From Aradus depressus (taxonomy: Eukaryota; Arthropoda; Insecta; Hemiptera; Aradidae): a stretch of 64,000 nt of DNA. A model generated the notes under the pieces. The model ran no database searches. It saw only the letters and a list, made by a program, of their open reading frames with translations, and was not told the DNA's origin. Below are positions 54,601 to 64,000 of this stretch, piece by piece (within the stretch, counting starts at the first letter, position 1; the number at the start of each line of letters is the position of its first letter). The position numbers and the translations under genes are program-made. The stretch is taken from the NCBI GenBank assembly GCA_963662175.1, contig OY759215.1:14497079-14561078 (forward strand), given 5' to 3'.

Positions 54601-54639
54601 CGTCTTCATCGTTCTCGATACGTATATAAACGTACAGCT

Positions 54640-54900
54640 ACACAGAGTATAGGCAAAGTTAGGTAACCGGCCAAAACTTTGAAGACCGATTTATTTTCGG
54701 CCAAAGCAGAGAGGAGGATTAAGTCGGAGCCTCAACACAAAAGCTAATACCTTAATAACTATCTAACAACACACAATTTAGTATGAGGATTCAAAAGCCA
54801 CTAGGTAAGTCAAATATTCAGTTTTAGCCCAAACGCTTCATAGGCTTTGGAGGGAGAGCGAAAACATAATTGATTAATTCTTGCTGTGAAAGTATATATA
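54640..54900 (-). repeat. Family M repeat, two terminal parts
   Basis: AGTATAGGCAAAGTTAGGTA, then TTTAGTATGAGGATTCAAAA and GGAGGGAGAGCGAAAACATA ATTGATTAATTC. Confidence 0.75.
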
Positions 54901-54989
54901 CTATATACCGGATTTTTTGAAACATTATTTTTCAGTTTTTATTTGTAAGAACATATGGCTTCAGTTAAACATTAAGTTAATGTTTTAGG

Positions 54990-55390
54990 AAAGGTTGTTA
55001 TTTGTGATTCATGCTCCATGGAGTGAGCTCTGCGGGTCCTAAGTATGGCCATACTTACTGTCAACCCTCTCCTCCTACTTCTCTCCTTCCTATTTTAAGT
55101 CATTCTTACCAGGAAGTAGCCAGATGAATGCCTCACATGGGAGCCCCAGAAAGAAGAAGAGAAGACCAGACAGAGGACTTTCCTCTAATCCAAGGGATCT
55201 AGCCTAGCCAATTGTGGTCTACCTAGACCAAGGTGGTCTGTTTGTGATAAAGGCAAACTTCCCTGTCAGCTAGAAGACCGAGGATTAGTAACTTTACCGT
55301 CACTGCTTATATAATATTGATTAACATTGGGTGGCCCCCCTCCTAACTCATAGCCGCCTAGCTAGCACAAATCATGGGACCTTGTCTATT
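54990..55390. repeat. Mixed segment sharing 150 bp with 52350-52580
   Basis: Only the GGTCTGTTTGTGATAA to ATATTGATTAACA part is shared; the rest is unidentified. Confidence 0.35.
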
Positions 55391-55394
55391 GACT

Positions 55395-55752
55395 ATCAGA
55401 AAGGTCCGTCGATAGGTGATGTCCATATAAGGCTTTAAATTTACATATGCAATTTCGTGTCAATACATTCATTACAAGCAGTTTTTGTGTTAAGCGTACC
55501 CCATAATCCCCACCCTTATTTTGGCCGATTTGACTGAAAATGAACATTTCTCGTCCTTAGACGATTCTGAATACACATATAACATTTCGTGTCGATACTT
55601 GAGTTCTATCGGGAGTTATTGTATTTATACACATATTTTTTTACATTTTTGGAATCAGGAGGTTGGAAAACATAAAATTCCATTGAAAACTCAGCATCGA
55701 ATTTCTGACCGATTACATAACTTACCCTATACTTCGTAAATCTGGGAAAGAA
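55395..55752 (+). repeat. Family M repeat, body and one end
   Basis: CAATTTCGTGTCAATACATT, GGTTGGAAAACATAAAATTC and CTTACCCTATACTTCGTAAA. Confidence 0.8.
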
Positions 55753-56199
55753 AACATATGACTAACTCACTCACTCTAATCTCTCTATAGAGTTGCTAAA
55801 ACTAGAAGATTCCATGAATTATCTTTGGTCGGATTTAAACTGAAACTATGCAGAAGTTCTACAAGTGATAACTTGATCTAAAACAATCTTTTAGATGAAT
55901 AATGACACTACAATAGTTCTAAAACATAACCGTATTTACCTTCAAACACAACAAGGTCACAATAAATTGTTAAATGAAATGAATGAATATTTTATTAATA
56001 CTTGAGACATTCTAGTATCGAGTATACAAATAGCGACAAAGCAAGGGCCGACGGGAAAAAGGGTCTTCTCGAAATGCCTTAAACATTAAAAAAATATAAT
56101 AATATTAAGTATATAACACATTATTTGATTGAAATAAAGCAAAACTCAATAAATAAATCTATTTTGATATGAACTATCGTAAGTTCAAAAATTAAGGTT

Positions 56200-56735
56200 A
56201 AAAAAGTCGGTGAAACATCGGCCCCAGAACGAATTAATCGATTAACCGGAAAACAGTTTGCGCTAATATTCAACAGTTGACTTAGATAGGGGCTCCTGAA
56301 ACGTCCCGCTAAATTTTGTGTTGATAAATTCATTGCATCGGTATTTATTGGGGTTTTTGAATTGAGCTCCCTCTCCGGAACCCCCCCTTCCATTCAGCCG
56401 ATTTGAAATTTTACAGGTCATGTCCTTATCGGTTTTTAGCTTTAAATATGAAATTTCGTATCGATACATACATTCTATCCGCAGTTATTAGAGTTTTTAC
56501 GTTAAGCCTGTTCCTTAATCCCCCCTTCCCTTTGGTCAATTTGAGTGAAAAACAACAGGTGTCGCCTTGGTAGAGTTCTCTGTAGAGCTCACATTTAAAA
56601 TTTCGTGTCGATTCATGCTTTCTATTGGGAGTTATCGACTTCACAGAGACAGATATTTTTTTTTGCATTTGAAATCTGGAGGTCAGAAAATATGAAATTC
56701 CGTTGAAAACTCAGCATCGAAGTTTTGACCGACGG
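56200..56735 (+). repeat. Family M repeat, nearly full length
   Basis: GGCCCCAGAACGAATTAATC to GAAATTCCGTTGAAAACTCA. Three internal units; the last 40 bp (ACTTCCCCTATAC...) are lost. Confidence 0.82.
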
Positions 56736-56739
56736 AGAT

Positions 56740-57165
56740 ATTTCCATTTCAATGATTCCGTTCGTAACAGGTAAGTTGTTTCTTAGTTCAGGTTAAGATA
56801 GAGTGCGGTGTTCTTTTTAAAACAATCTTCGAGCAGAGTTTTCAGATTGTGGATCTTGAGGTCAATTATATGCAATTGAATTCATTAAGTTTTATGGCCC
56901 ATAGAGGGGTGCATATATTCCGGGGAATATATGGGACAGGAGGGTTGACAGCGGTAGACGGCATAACTTACTTAGCCCCACGTGGAATCAGTTCCTTCTC
57001 AAGGATGTAGCCCTCCTACGGGCTTCTTACAGCCTTTGATATTCGCAACACTATAGGAGTAGTTTCAGTGTTCGATCGTCAGAATAGGTCTGTACTGTTC
57101 GTCAGAACATGATGGTTACACTGAGCGCGTATTCTGAACATCAGTATGTCTCTGCCTCCCAGCAA
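56740..57165. other. No gene recognised
   Basis: GC is somewhat higher near 56930-57060, but no frame or repeat was recognised. Confidence 0.4.
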
Positions 57166-57167
57166 AT

Positions 57168-57476
57168 ATGGAAGCCAATGATGATTGTTATTTCCTTAAA
57201 AGTCCATTATTGATGGAAAGTGAAAAAACAGAACATTTTAACCAATTATTTGCTGCAAGGGACGATAAGAGGAGAGTACCGAATGTTATTTCATGGTCTT
57301 TCAAGCAACCCAAAAAAGTTTTTTGAGTACTTCAGACACCAGCAACGTTTAAATATACTCGTAAACTGAAGGGGATTGAAGAGAGTATCTCAAAGTATTC
57401 AAATTTATTGATTGTATATCGGCAGTTATTATTATTAAGAAATAATGTAAACTCTAAAGAAAAAAAAAATCAATAA
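57168..57476 (+). pseudogene. Unknown protein fragment with one nonsense codon
   Basis: ATG at 57168 opens a frame of 103 codons broken once by TGA at 57324-57326 and ended by TAA at 57474. It reads FLKSPLLMESEKTEHFNQLF, then AARDDKRRVPNVISWSFKQP, KKVF, stop, VLQTPATFKYTRKLKGIEES. Residue composition is protein-like and not repeat-derived up to about 57410, where family M-like bases (TATATCGGCAGTTATTATTA) begin. No domain recognised. It may be a dead exon, a processed pseudogene fragment or an unknown element protein. Confidence 0.35.
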
Positions 57477-57479
57477 AAA

Positions 57480-58555
57480 TTATACTCAATACTAGTATTC
57501 ATCTCCTGAGCGATTTTTTCCCACTTTTGCCGAGAAATATCTCTGTTATGGTAGTTTTAATTAATATGTTATTAATATTATTATATAATATGCGATTATT
57601 TTCGACAGAAAATGTTATTTCCATAAAATAAAAGTTCGATTTGAAAGAAGAATTACTTATTGGATTGATGTTTGTCCCTTTCATACTCCACAACATGGAA
57701 TAATTTAAATTAGGTAGATGTAGATGAAAAAATAAAAATAAAATAATCATATTATAATATAATATTGGAATTGGAAAGTATTTTGGATGAACAGAGGCAA
57801 CTCACTGAATTATCGATACTATCGATAGTATCGGGCTATCGACAGTGGCCAACTATCGACTATCGCTCATCCTTAGAGGTAACCCACCCCAGAAAAGACA
57901 GCGACTACCGGTCAACTTGGTCTAGAAATAAAATGTACTATCTAGCGATGGCAACAGGTTGCAACATAGTCCTTACCAGAAACCTGACCTAACCACCTTA
58001 TGATGGTCCCAGTAACCAACCAACAGCAGTAGAAGAAAAATAACGGTTCGGGCACAGTGGTGGCGGCCTAGTAGAACTCACACAATGGAGTGACGTCACC
58101 ACTCAAACTAGTCTAACCCACCGACCACGCCCACAAAATGGAGGACTACAGCACCCGAACCTTTATTTCCATAACTAACAGCCACTACGGATCCATCCAG
58201 AAAAGCACTAACCCTCACAGTACCAGGTATAGCTAAGACTAGATTTAACTTTAATTTTTGAAAACATTCCTATATATACTACGAATTATTTTGAAATGTA
58301 GATATTTAGTTTCCCGCCCATTCGCAAACATAATTACCAACTTGGATCTCTTGGGAGGCCAAGAGGACTTTAGCGGACGACTAAGGGACTACATAACTAA
58401 GGCCTATTGAGTGTACTGAGGAATGAATATTCAGATTAGCAATCCTCAAAGAAACTAGAGAATAATATATGAATATAATATACATATATATATATATATA
58501 TATATAATTTTTTTTGAATTGATTTATTTAATTAAAATCTGTATATTATAGTAGA
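57480..58555. other. No gene; includes a perfect 20 bp palindrome and (AT)n
   Basis: CGATACTATCGATAGTATCG at 57814-57833 is an exact palindrome with further CTATCGA motifs to 57862. A TA microsatellite lies at about 58485-58506. No coding signature. Confidence 0.5.
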
Positions 58556-58599
58556 TACATTAGGAAAAGGTTATTGTTAAATTAACAAATAAAAAAACA

Positions 58600-59187
58600 A
58601 AATGTCACGTGATGTGAGGAGTGAGCCAGAGCCGACACTCCCTAGCTAGTTTATTGTCACATGAAGGGAAGGAGATCCCGAGGCCATCTCCTCTTCCGAC
58701 GACGATGGGCTTGAGAGGATAGGACTAGTATGGATGGGATGAGAGATTATTACGAAAAGTTGAAAATCGGGATTGGATCAGTTCTTGGTCAGTGGGAATA
58801 TAGAGATCATTATGGAGAATCTTGTGAAGGAGGATTGACTATTCGATGGAGGGACTTTGGATTGTGGATTGGATCGTTTCGATGTTGTGTATATATTCAA
58901 GACTTTGGTTGTATCCTAAAGTTCGAGTCCATAAGTTCCAAATTGGACGTAATATAGCTTTGTAAATTGTTAAGTTTGTTGTCAGTGGAAAGTTTAGACC
59001 GGTCCAAGTAGTCTACGTAGTAGTCCGTAACGTCGATTCAGTCCTTGTCGTTTAAGTCTTGTAGGTGGGTTCCACGTTAGTCTTCTGTCCAAGCAGAACT
59101 TGAGATAGCGGACAAAGAGGGAGGAAGAAATTAGGACATTGTTAATAGTACTTGAGAAGAGATTAGGTGACAAAGTGTAAATATGAC
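58600..59187 (-). pseudogene. Jockey-type LINE, RT thumb region, degraded
   Basis: Minus strand near 59040-59120: RYLKFCLDRRLTWNPPTRLK, then RQGLNRR, the Jockey R..L.LDRRLTW motif. Further on FGTYGLEL (compare MWSYGLELWG at 31753). Several frameshifts and stops. Confidence 0.65.
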
Positions 59188-59813
59188 ATTCTATTTAGTT
59201 TTAATTTTTAAAGAAGCGTGCACTAGCAAAATGGAATATCGCAACATTATAAGTGGAGGGAGGAGTCGGGATCAAGGGGTTACTATCCGGACCGGCTATC
59301 GGCGGAACAATCTGCGCCGATCGAGTTGTCCCTAGCTGATCAACTCGCTCTGCACCAGCCGTCGATCCAGTCCAAGGTTCGATCCTGTCCCGTGAATCAT
59401 CTCCACCCAGCTTGATCGTACACCTGACATTCGAGGACTACTTGGTCTGAGGGCGCCGGTAGCTCAGAGGTAGCGTGTTAACCTAATGATCGTGGGTAAA
59501 AAAAACTTAAGCACGCCGACCTTTGGATGGGACGTTAATCGATGGTCCCGAGCCTGTGCGATGTCAGGTACTCGTTAAAGACCCCTACCTCAAGTAACTA
59601 AGCCTGTGTAGGCAAAATTTAGGACTCCCACAGTTGAGTCGGGCTCATGTCCACCAGAGCGACGAAAGAGTACTTTGGATTAGCGATTTCTCAGGTAATG
59701 GGCGATATAGTCTCGTAGTTAAAAGCGCTGGCATGCCGCACGAACAGTTCGCGTTGTTCTTCCTCTCAAAGAAGTAGAGCTTAGAGTTGAAGTCGCTCTA
59801 ACCTGAGATAATA
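59188..59813. mobile_element. Insert carrying a SINE, between 12 bp direct repeats in a Jockey fragment
   Basis: TGTAAATATGAC occurs at 59176-59187 and 59814-59825, both inside the VIFT-encoding part of Jockey sequence. The insert holds about 260 bp of unidentified GC-richer DNA, a SINE and 70 bp more. Confidence 0.5.
59452..59740 (+). mobile_element. SINE family S, B box lost
   Basis: GGGCGCCGGTAGCTCAGAGG, then GATCGTGGGTAAAAAAAACT (B box deleted), body CGAGCCTGTGCGATGTCAGG, 3' part with a 20 bp insertion, end GGCATGCCGCA. Confidence 0.85.
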
Positions 59814-59970
59814 TGTAAATATGACCTATACGCATTTCCATCCATTTAATTTCATTAGTCAAAGACACCATTCTTCAATTTCACTGAGGTTCTACAAAAC
59901 ATGAGAGGCTACAGTGGGATCAGGGTTGGTTGAAAGGATAGCAGTGCCGTCTACATAAGGCGTGTTTAGA
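59814..59970 (-). pseudogene. Jockey-type LINE, RT catalytic region fragment
   Basis: Minus strand: YVDGTAILSTNPDPTVASHV, one stop, NLSEIEEWCL, stop, LMKLNGWKCV. YVDG stands where YADD is expected, so the catalytic pair is destroyed. It continues, with an overlap of about 40 bp, into 58600-59187 beyond the insert. Confidence 0.65.
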
Positions 59971-60179
59971 GAAAAATAAAAAGTATAAAATGAAAGTAAT
60001 AAATAATAATGAAATAAGGGGCATATATTCAAAACAAAAAGAGTGAAAATAAATCAGAGTGAAGTAACGTCGGAATGAATGAAAATAATTTGAGTGAAGT
60101 TGAGGAGAGCAGGACGAGAGGGGAGAATCACGTTCGTCTCATGTTCCTCGGGGATATTCTCATCACGATTTGTAAACAC

Positions 60180-60460
60180 TGAATTATACTCGGTCTAACG
60201 TACGCAATATGAGACCGTGTCTAGAATATACCAGAGCCGGCTTCATAAAAGCATCCTACACAATGTGAACTCCATTGAAAATATCTCGGAATATTAAATA
60301 TACCGCAAAATAGGAATGAAAGCCTACATGTTACATTCCCGTCAGTTATTATAGATCCGTTGATTGAAAACTGTCGAGTGTTTGTGTGTGTCTGTTCCCT
60401 CGATATCTGGGAAACTACTGAAAACATTAAGGAATAATATCTAAGTCTAGTAAAAAATCA
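60180..60460 (-). repeat. Possible family N copy, diverged
   Basis: Minus reading includes GTAGTTTCCCAGATATCGAG in the position of the TATCTCGGAAAC segment of family N. Weak. Confidence 0.3.
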
Positions 60461-60527
60461 ATAGCTCCAAAAATAATTTTGTAAAAAAGTTATAATATTA
60501 AACAAAAAAATATAGTATTTTCCAAGG

Positions 60528-60828
60528 CATCGGTAGCTCAAAGGTAGCAGTGTTTGCTTACTGAGCTCAATATCGCGGCAGGGGTCCTTCGGTTTTTTAT
60601 CTGGGAAGTGAGAAACCTTGAGCATGGCGTCCTTCGGATGATAAACTATGGCCCCTAGACTGTACAATGTCAGGTACTCGTTAAACCTACCCTAACCTAC
60701 CTTAGATGAATAAAAATTTAGGGTAGTCAAAATTTAGAAATCCCATAGTAGAGTGTCCACCAGAGCGACGAAAGAGATATATGATATATGACCTCGTAGT
60801 TAAAGCCCGGGCATGAGTCACAACTAAC
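60528..60828 (+). mobile_element. SINE family S, near full length, diverged head
   Basis: GGCATCGGTAGCTCAAAGGT, B box lost, CTTGAGCATGGCGTCCTTCG, GACTGTACAATGTCAGGTAC, CCCGGGCATGAGTCACAACT. Confidence 0.82.
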
Positions 60829-60949
60829 GATAAATATAATTTATATTATACTATTATCAACCAAAGTGCTCATATATCATCATGCTATGTGCTCCGAGAA
60901 TTACTGCTTTTTTGGCAACACTGACATATTTATTATCTCTCGGGATGTT

Positions 60950-61460
60950 TCCTGCGCTTGTTCTCGATCATCATGGTCGGCCAGTCAGTTCTGATATGTG
61001 TGTCACTTGTAATTCTATGTTCTTTTTGTTTTGTTAATCTTATTTCGCCCCCATTTAAACAAATGGTCCTATATATACCGGGTAAGAGAGATTAAGTGAA
61101 TCAGTCAGCTGTTGTTATGCATTGTGCATACAGTGACCATTTAGTAAGATAGGATGTAAACAGTTGCTTTCAGTGTTTATTTGATCCAGTTTTCTATTAA
61201 ATTGACCTTTTAAAATGTAAGTAATGTTGTTCCCATTGCATTAAAGATTTCTATTATTTATATAAAGACAGTTGTGTATTTTCTCCTGAAATTTTCTGTT
61301 TGACAAGTTTTCTTTTGGACTGGCCGGGTCTATTGAGCGTGTAGTGTAGAAAAATAGTGAATAAAGAGGTTACTCACTGTATTGGGGATTATGTGGATTT
61401 ATTAAGTCACAAGTAGACTCAGACGTAGAAAGTTTGTGACAGTTTGTTTTAGTAACATCT
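60950..61460 (+). other. Possible solo LTR
   Basis: A TATA-type CTATATATACC at about 61068-61078, AATAAA at 61360-61365 and an end TTTTAGTAACA followed by AAAACTGGCGAAGTTCC would suit an LTR plus leader. No second LTR, gag or pol found. Confidence 0.25.
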
Positions 61461-61599
61461 CGCGACTAAAAACTGGCGAAGTTCCAAATACAAATAAAAA
61501 TTGGTTCATATGAGAAAAAAAATTTCACAAACAATAGGACTCAAGTCATTGCTGTGTATCTTTCATTAATGACATGATCGGGTATTTTAAACTACCCTA

Positions 61600-61862
61600 A
61601 CTTCCCCACCTATAAAAAGTATAGGGGAAGTTATATAATCGGTCAGAAATTCAATGTTGAATTTTCACCGGAATTTTGTTTTCCAACCCCTTGATTCCAA
61701 AAAAAAAAGTCTGTTAGTGACTATGAACACGATAACTCCCGATAGAATGAATGTATCGACATGAAATTTAAAATGTGTATCCAGAACCTTTTATTTTCAG
61801 AAATCCGCCAGAGGGGGGGGGGGGGGGGGAGGACTGCTTAACCCAAGAAATCTAATAAATGG
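61600..61862 (-). repeat. Family M repeat, one end of a split copy
   Basis: ACTTCCCCACCTATAAAAAG TATAGGGGAAGTTATATAAT, ATGAATGTATCGACATGAAA; G17 run at 61813-61829. Confidence 0.8.
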
Positions 61863-62282
61863 GTGATTATCTGAAACTAAGGAAATCGCTGTCCCAAGCG
61901 CTTTGTGACTGGTGTGATAGTATTTTTGGAATTTTTCTTTTTCCATGAGGTGAATAATGGCCTAGGGGACTTTTTCAATCATTTATTATCATTCTAACCC
62001 TTGTTCTTGTATCAATAAATTTCTTTAAAAATTGTGGATTCTCAGTCCCTCCCTATGTCCCACACTCGAGGTCGCTGTGTTCAACAAGCTTGACACCTAT
62101 CCATAATCACCTAAAAATGAGATGAATGTACATATAATTTGTCAAATTAGGTCTCTACTTTTAGGTGAACTTGGGGAATTTAGTGTAACATGGTTATAAC
62201 TGGTCAAAAATAATTAGTATATCCTTGTCCCAAGGGGTTTTCATCAGTCCCTCACATATGTTTGAAAAATGGCGCCAAGACT
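61863..62282. other. Unidentified 420 bp insert in family M
   Basis: Separates two collinear family M pieces. Inverted short segments GGGTGATTATC / ATAATCACC are present. No coding. Confidence 0.4.
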
Positions 62283-62465
62283 ATGCTGTGTCACTGCCAA
62301 TGTAATGTATGGAACGACTTGGAATCTAGTATGAGGATTGAGGAGTAAAAATATGTCAACTATTAATTTTTAGCCGAAAAGGTTAATTGCTTTAAGAAGG
62401 AGAGCAAAAAGTAAATTGATTAAATCGTGCTGATGACGTAAATTTCCGGTGAATCACCGACGCAA
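62283..62465 (-). repeat. Family M repeat, other end of the split copy
   Basis: ACTGCCAATGTAATGTATGG, TCTAGTATGAGGATTGAGGA and AATCGTGCTGATGACGTAAA. Confidence 0.72.
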
Positions 62466-62904
62466 AAAGAAAATATATTCATTTTGAAACAAAGGTTTTT
62501 CTATATAAATGTACCTTTAGATATTTCCCTTAAACCTGGAAAACAGTTAATGAGAAAAAGGTTTCCTTTAGATATGAAGAAACATAAAATCTCGTTCAGC
62601 TAAACCCTGAGACCACAAATAATAATCTACAATAGAAAATTGTTATTATATTTTTTATTTACCTTATTTCATACAGTAAGTAATAGTTACTGGGTGTAAT
62701 ATACGTGAAAATCCAGGTTGTTTTCGGTGTAACATACACATTCTAGAAATTTGAATTAAGCAATATTTATAACACAATATAAACAACATTTTTTGCTACG
62801 CGAACCAAGTAAATAGTCTGTTCCTATTATTTCTTCTAGCAGATGAAAGTGTCATCATCTGTATATATACAAGGATTTTGGAAAGGATATCAAGGTAGAC
62901 AATT

Positions 62905-63035
62905 TCAAAAAATGAGACTATCATGATATCTTAGAAAGAGCACGGAGAAGACCTTGAAACGTGAAAATCAGTTGAAACCTCGATCTCGGATTTTCGCACG
63001 ATGACAATACTTGTAAAAATGAGAATGACCTGATC
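62905..63035 (+). repeat. Family N dispersed repeat, 3' part
   Basis: CCTTGAAACGTGAAAATCAG, TTGAAACC, then CGGATTTTCGCACGATGACA parallels 13990-14060. Confidence 0.6.
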
Positions 63036-63262
63036 AGCGCAAGGTAACGCAGCTAGTTTACATATACAGATGTAGAAACAGGTTTGAACCAAATGGATAA
63101 TATTTCTTATTGAGGTATTGGTACATTAATTGAAGACAAACGTTTTTGTTAATCAGCGTTTGTTAATTGAACTAAGAGGTAATAATGGCGCATTAGCATA
63201 AATACGAACGAGCAGCTACACATGCCAAGGGGGGTTGAGTGGAATCATATTTCACATATTTT

Positions 63263-63507
63263 ACCGCAGGGGCGTGCTTGCTTTCTGAGCTCAAGATCAC
63301 GGGTTCGAAGCACTTAGGTTTTTCAAGGTGGTCTTTCGGATGGGACATTAATCGATGGTCCCGGTAAAATAAAAATTTAGGGTAAGCAAAATTTAGGATT
63401 CCCATAGTAGAGTCGGGCTCATATCCACCAGAGTGACAAAAGAGCGCTCTGGTAGTAGGCGATAAGACCTCGTATTTAAAGCCCGAGCATGAGTAATAAT
63501 AACTTAC
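63263..63507 (+). mobile_element. SINE family S with two deletions
   Basis: TGAGCTCAAGATCACGGGTT CGAAGC, GATGGGACATTAATCGATGG, GAATTCCCATAGTAGAGTCG-type body, end GCCCGAGCATGAGTAATAAT. Confidence 0.8.
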
Positions 63508-63874
63508 TTTACCCTTGGTTTAGCTTCGTCACGAATTGGTAGAAGGCACTTGAATCAAACAAAAACAATTATGCAAAAGGGATTTGCCCCATCGCAGTCG
63601 CAGAGGATGCTTTTAAATTGTTTTGTTTTCTCATGTGCAAATTGCCAAAGCGGCGAAGTGCAGAGCCATTTGCTCGGATCAATTGAATCCAGAATATATT
63701 AAGTGCAAATGCATTTAGGTGCAAATGTTTGCTACTAAATCTACATTTGTGGGGATATAGGCCGCAAGTTGAAATACATATAGTTAACAAGGGCGACAAT
63801 TTATCGTAAGCATATTTCCAGGTTTTGTAGTTAACATTCATATCCCACAGCAAAAATAGCAACGAAGGAGAGGA

Positions 63875-63955
63875 TGCCGGTAGCTCAGAGGTAGCATGCT
63901 TGTCAACTGAGGTCAAGATCGGGAGTTCGAAACCAGACCGCGCGGCCATTACAGG
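63875..63955 (+). mobile_element. SINE family S, head only
   Basis: TGCCGGTAGCTCAGAGGTAG, then GGGAGTTCGAAACCAGACCG. The body does not follow. Confidence 0.7.
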
Positions 63956-64000
63956 ATTTTCAAGCGCATTTAGTAATAACAGTTTTGCAAAATCATTTGC

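Noticed and set aside
58730..58957. 75-codon plus frame
   Set aside because: It is the antisense shadow of the degraded Jockey fragment at 58600-59187.
1..64000. CRISPR array, operon, phage or bacterial system
   Set aside because: The tandem arrays have no unique spacers, there are no dense co-oriented genes or ribosome sites, and all coding relics are eukaryotic mobile elements.

Overview
The window looks like intergenic or intronic DNA from a large, AT-rich, repeat-dense arthropod genome, most likely an insect. The evidence is the set of arthropod-type mobile elements: Jockey-type and R1-type non-LTR retrotransposon fragments, a tRNA-derived SINE whose 3' tail reads CCTAACCTAAC, and a PIF/Harbinger-like element with a MADF fragment. 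One short spliced-looking exon also resembles an insect-specific family of secreted cysteine-rich proteins (the DUF7044-type domain, by my reading). I cannot name the species. There is no complete protein-coding gene, no rRNA or canonical tRNA gene, no CRISPR array and no prokaryotic operon structure. Nearly all long open frames are shadows or decayed mobile-element coding sequence.

Layout. 1-2.7 kb: SINE copies, an R1-like LINE 3' end, and a SINE split by a 0.7 kb inverted-repeat element. 4.6-5.3 kb: a retrotransposon tail and a 42-43 bp minisatellite. 5.7-10.7 kb: two candidate exons on the minus strand (a hydrophobic C-terminal exon near 5.8 kb, a DUF7044-like exon at 10.2 kb) with a MADF/Harbinger-like element and foldback elements between them. 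10.9-20 kb: dispersed repeats. 20.4-22.9 kb: an inverted-repeat element holding a SINE cluster, then a hammerhead-like palindrome and two copies of the commonest repeat. 23-32 kb: Jockey-type fragments, the largest at 28-28.8 kb, plus palindromic and MITE-like repeats. 33-36 kb: SINE copies with clear target duplications and a 28 bp satellite. 36-51 kb: mostly the commonest repeat, with nested palindromes, a reverse-transcriptase fragment and tandem amplifications. 52-54.6 kb: two copies of one retrotransposon tail facing each other. 54.6-64 kb: more of the common repeat, a Jockey fragment interrupted by SINE-bearing DNA, and a possible LTR.

The commonest repeat, called family M here, occurs about 25 times. 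It has TACTTCCCC...GGGGAAGTA ends and an internal tandem unit of about 142 bp.

The most interesting signal is a set of palindromic insertions flanked by 12-14 bp target duplications (21291-21573, 24634-24944, 43836-44309; a shortened one at 46431-46618). Each of the first three carries a motif of the form CTGANGA, T, hairpin, GAAAC, followed by a self-complementary hexamer. That matches the core of a small type I hammerhead ribozyme able to dimerise through stem III, as known from Penelope-like retroelements. A related motif lies in a retrotransposon tail module that is joined to at least three unrelated upstream sequences.
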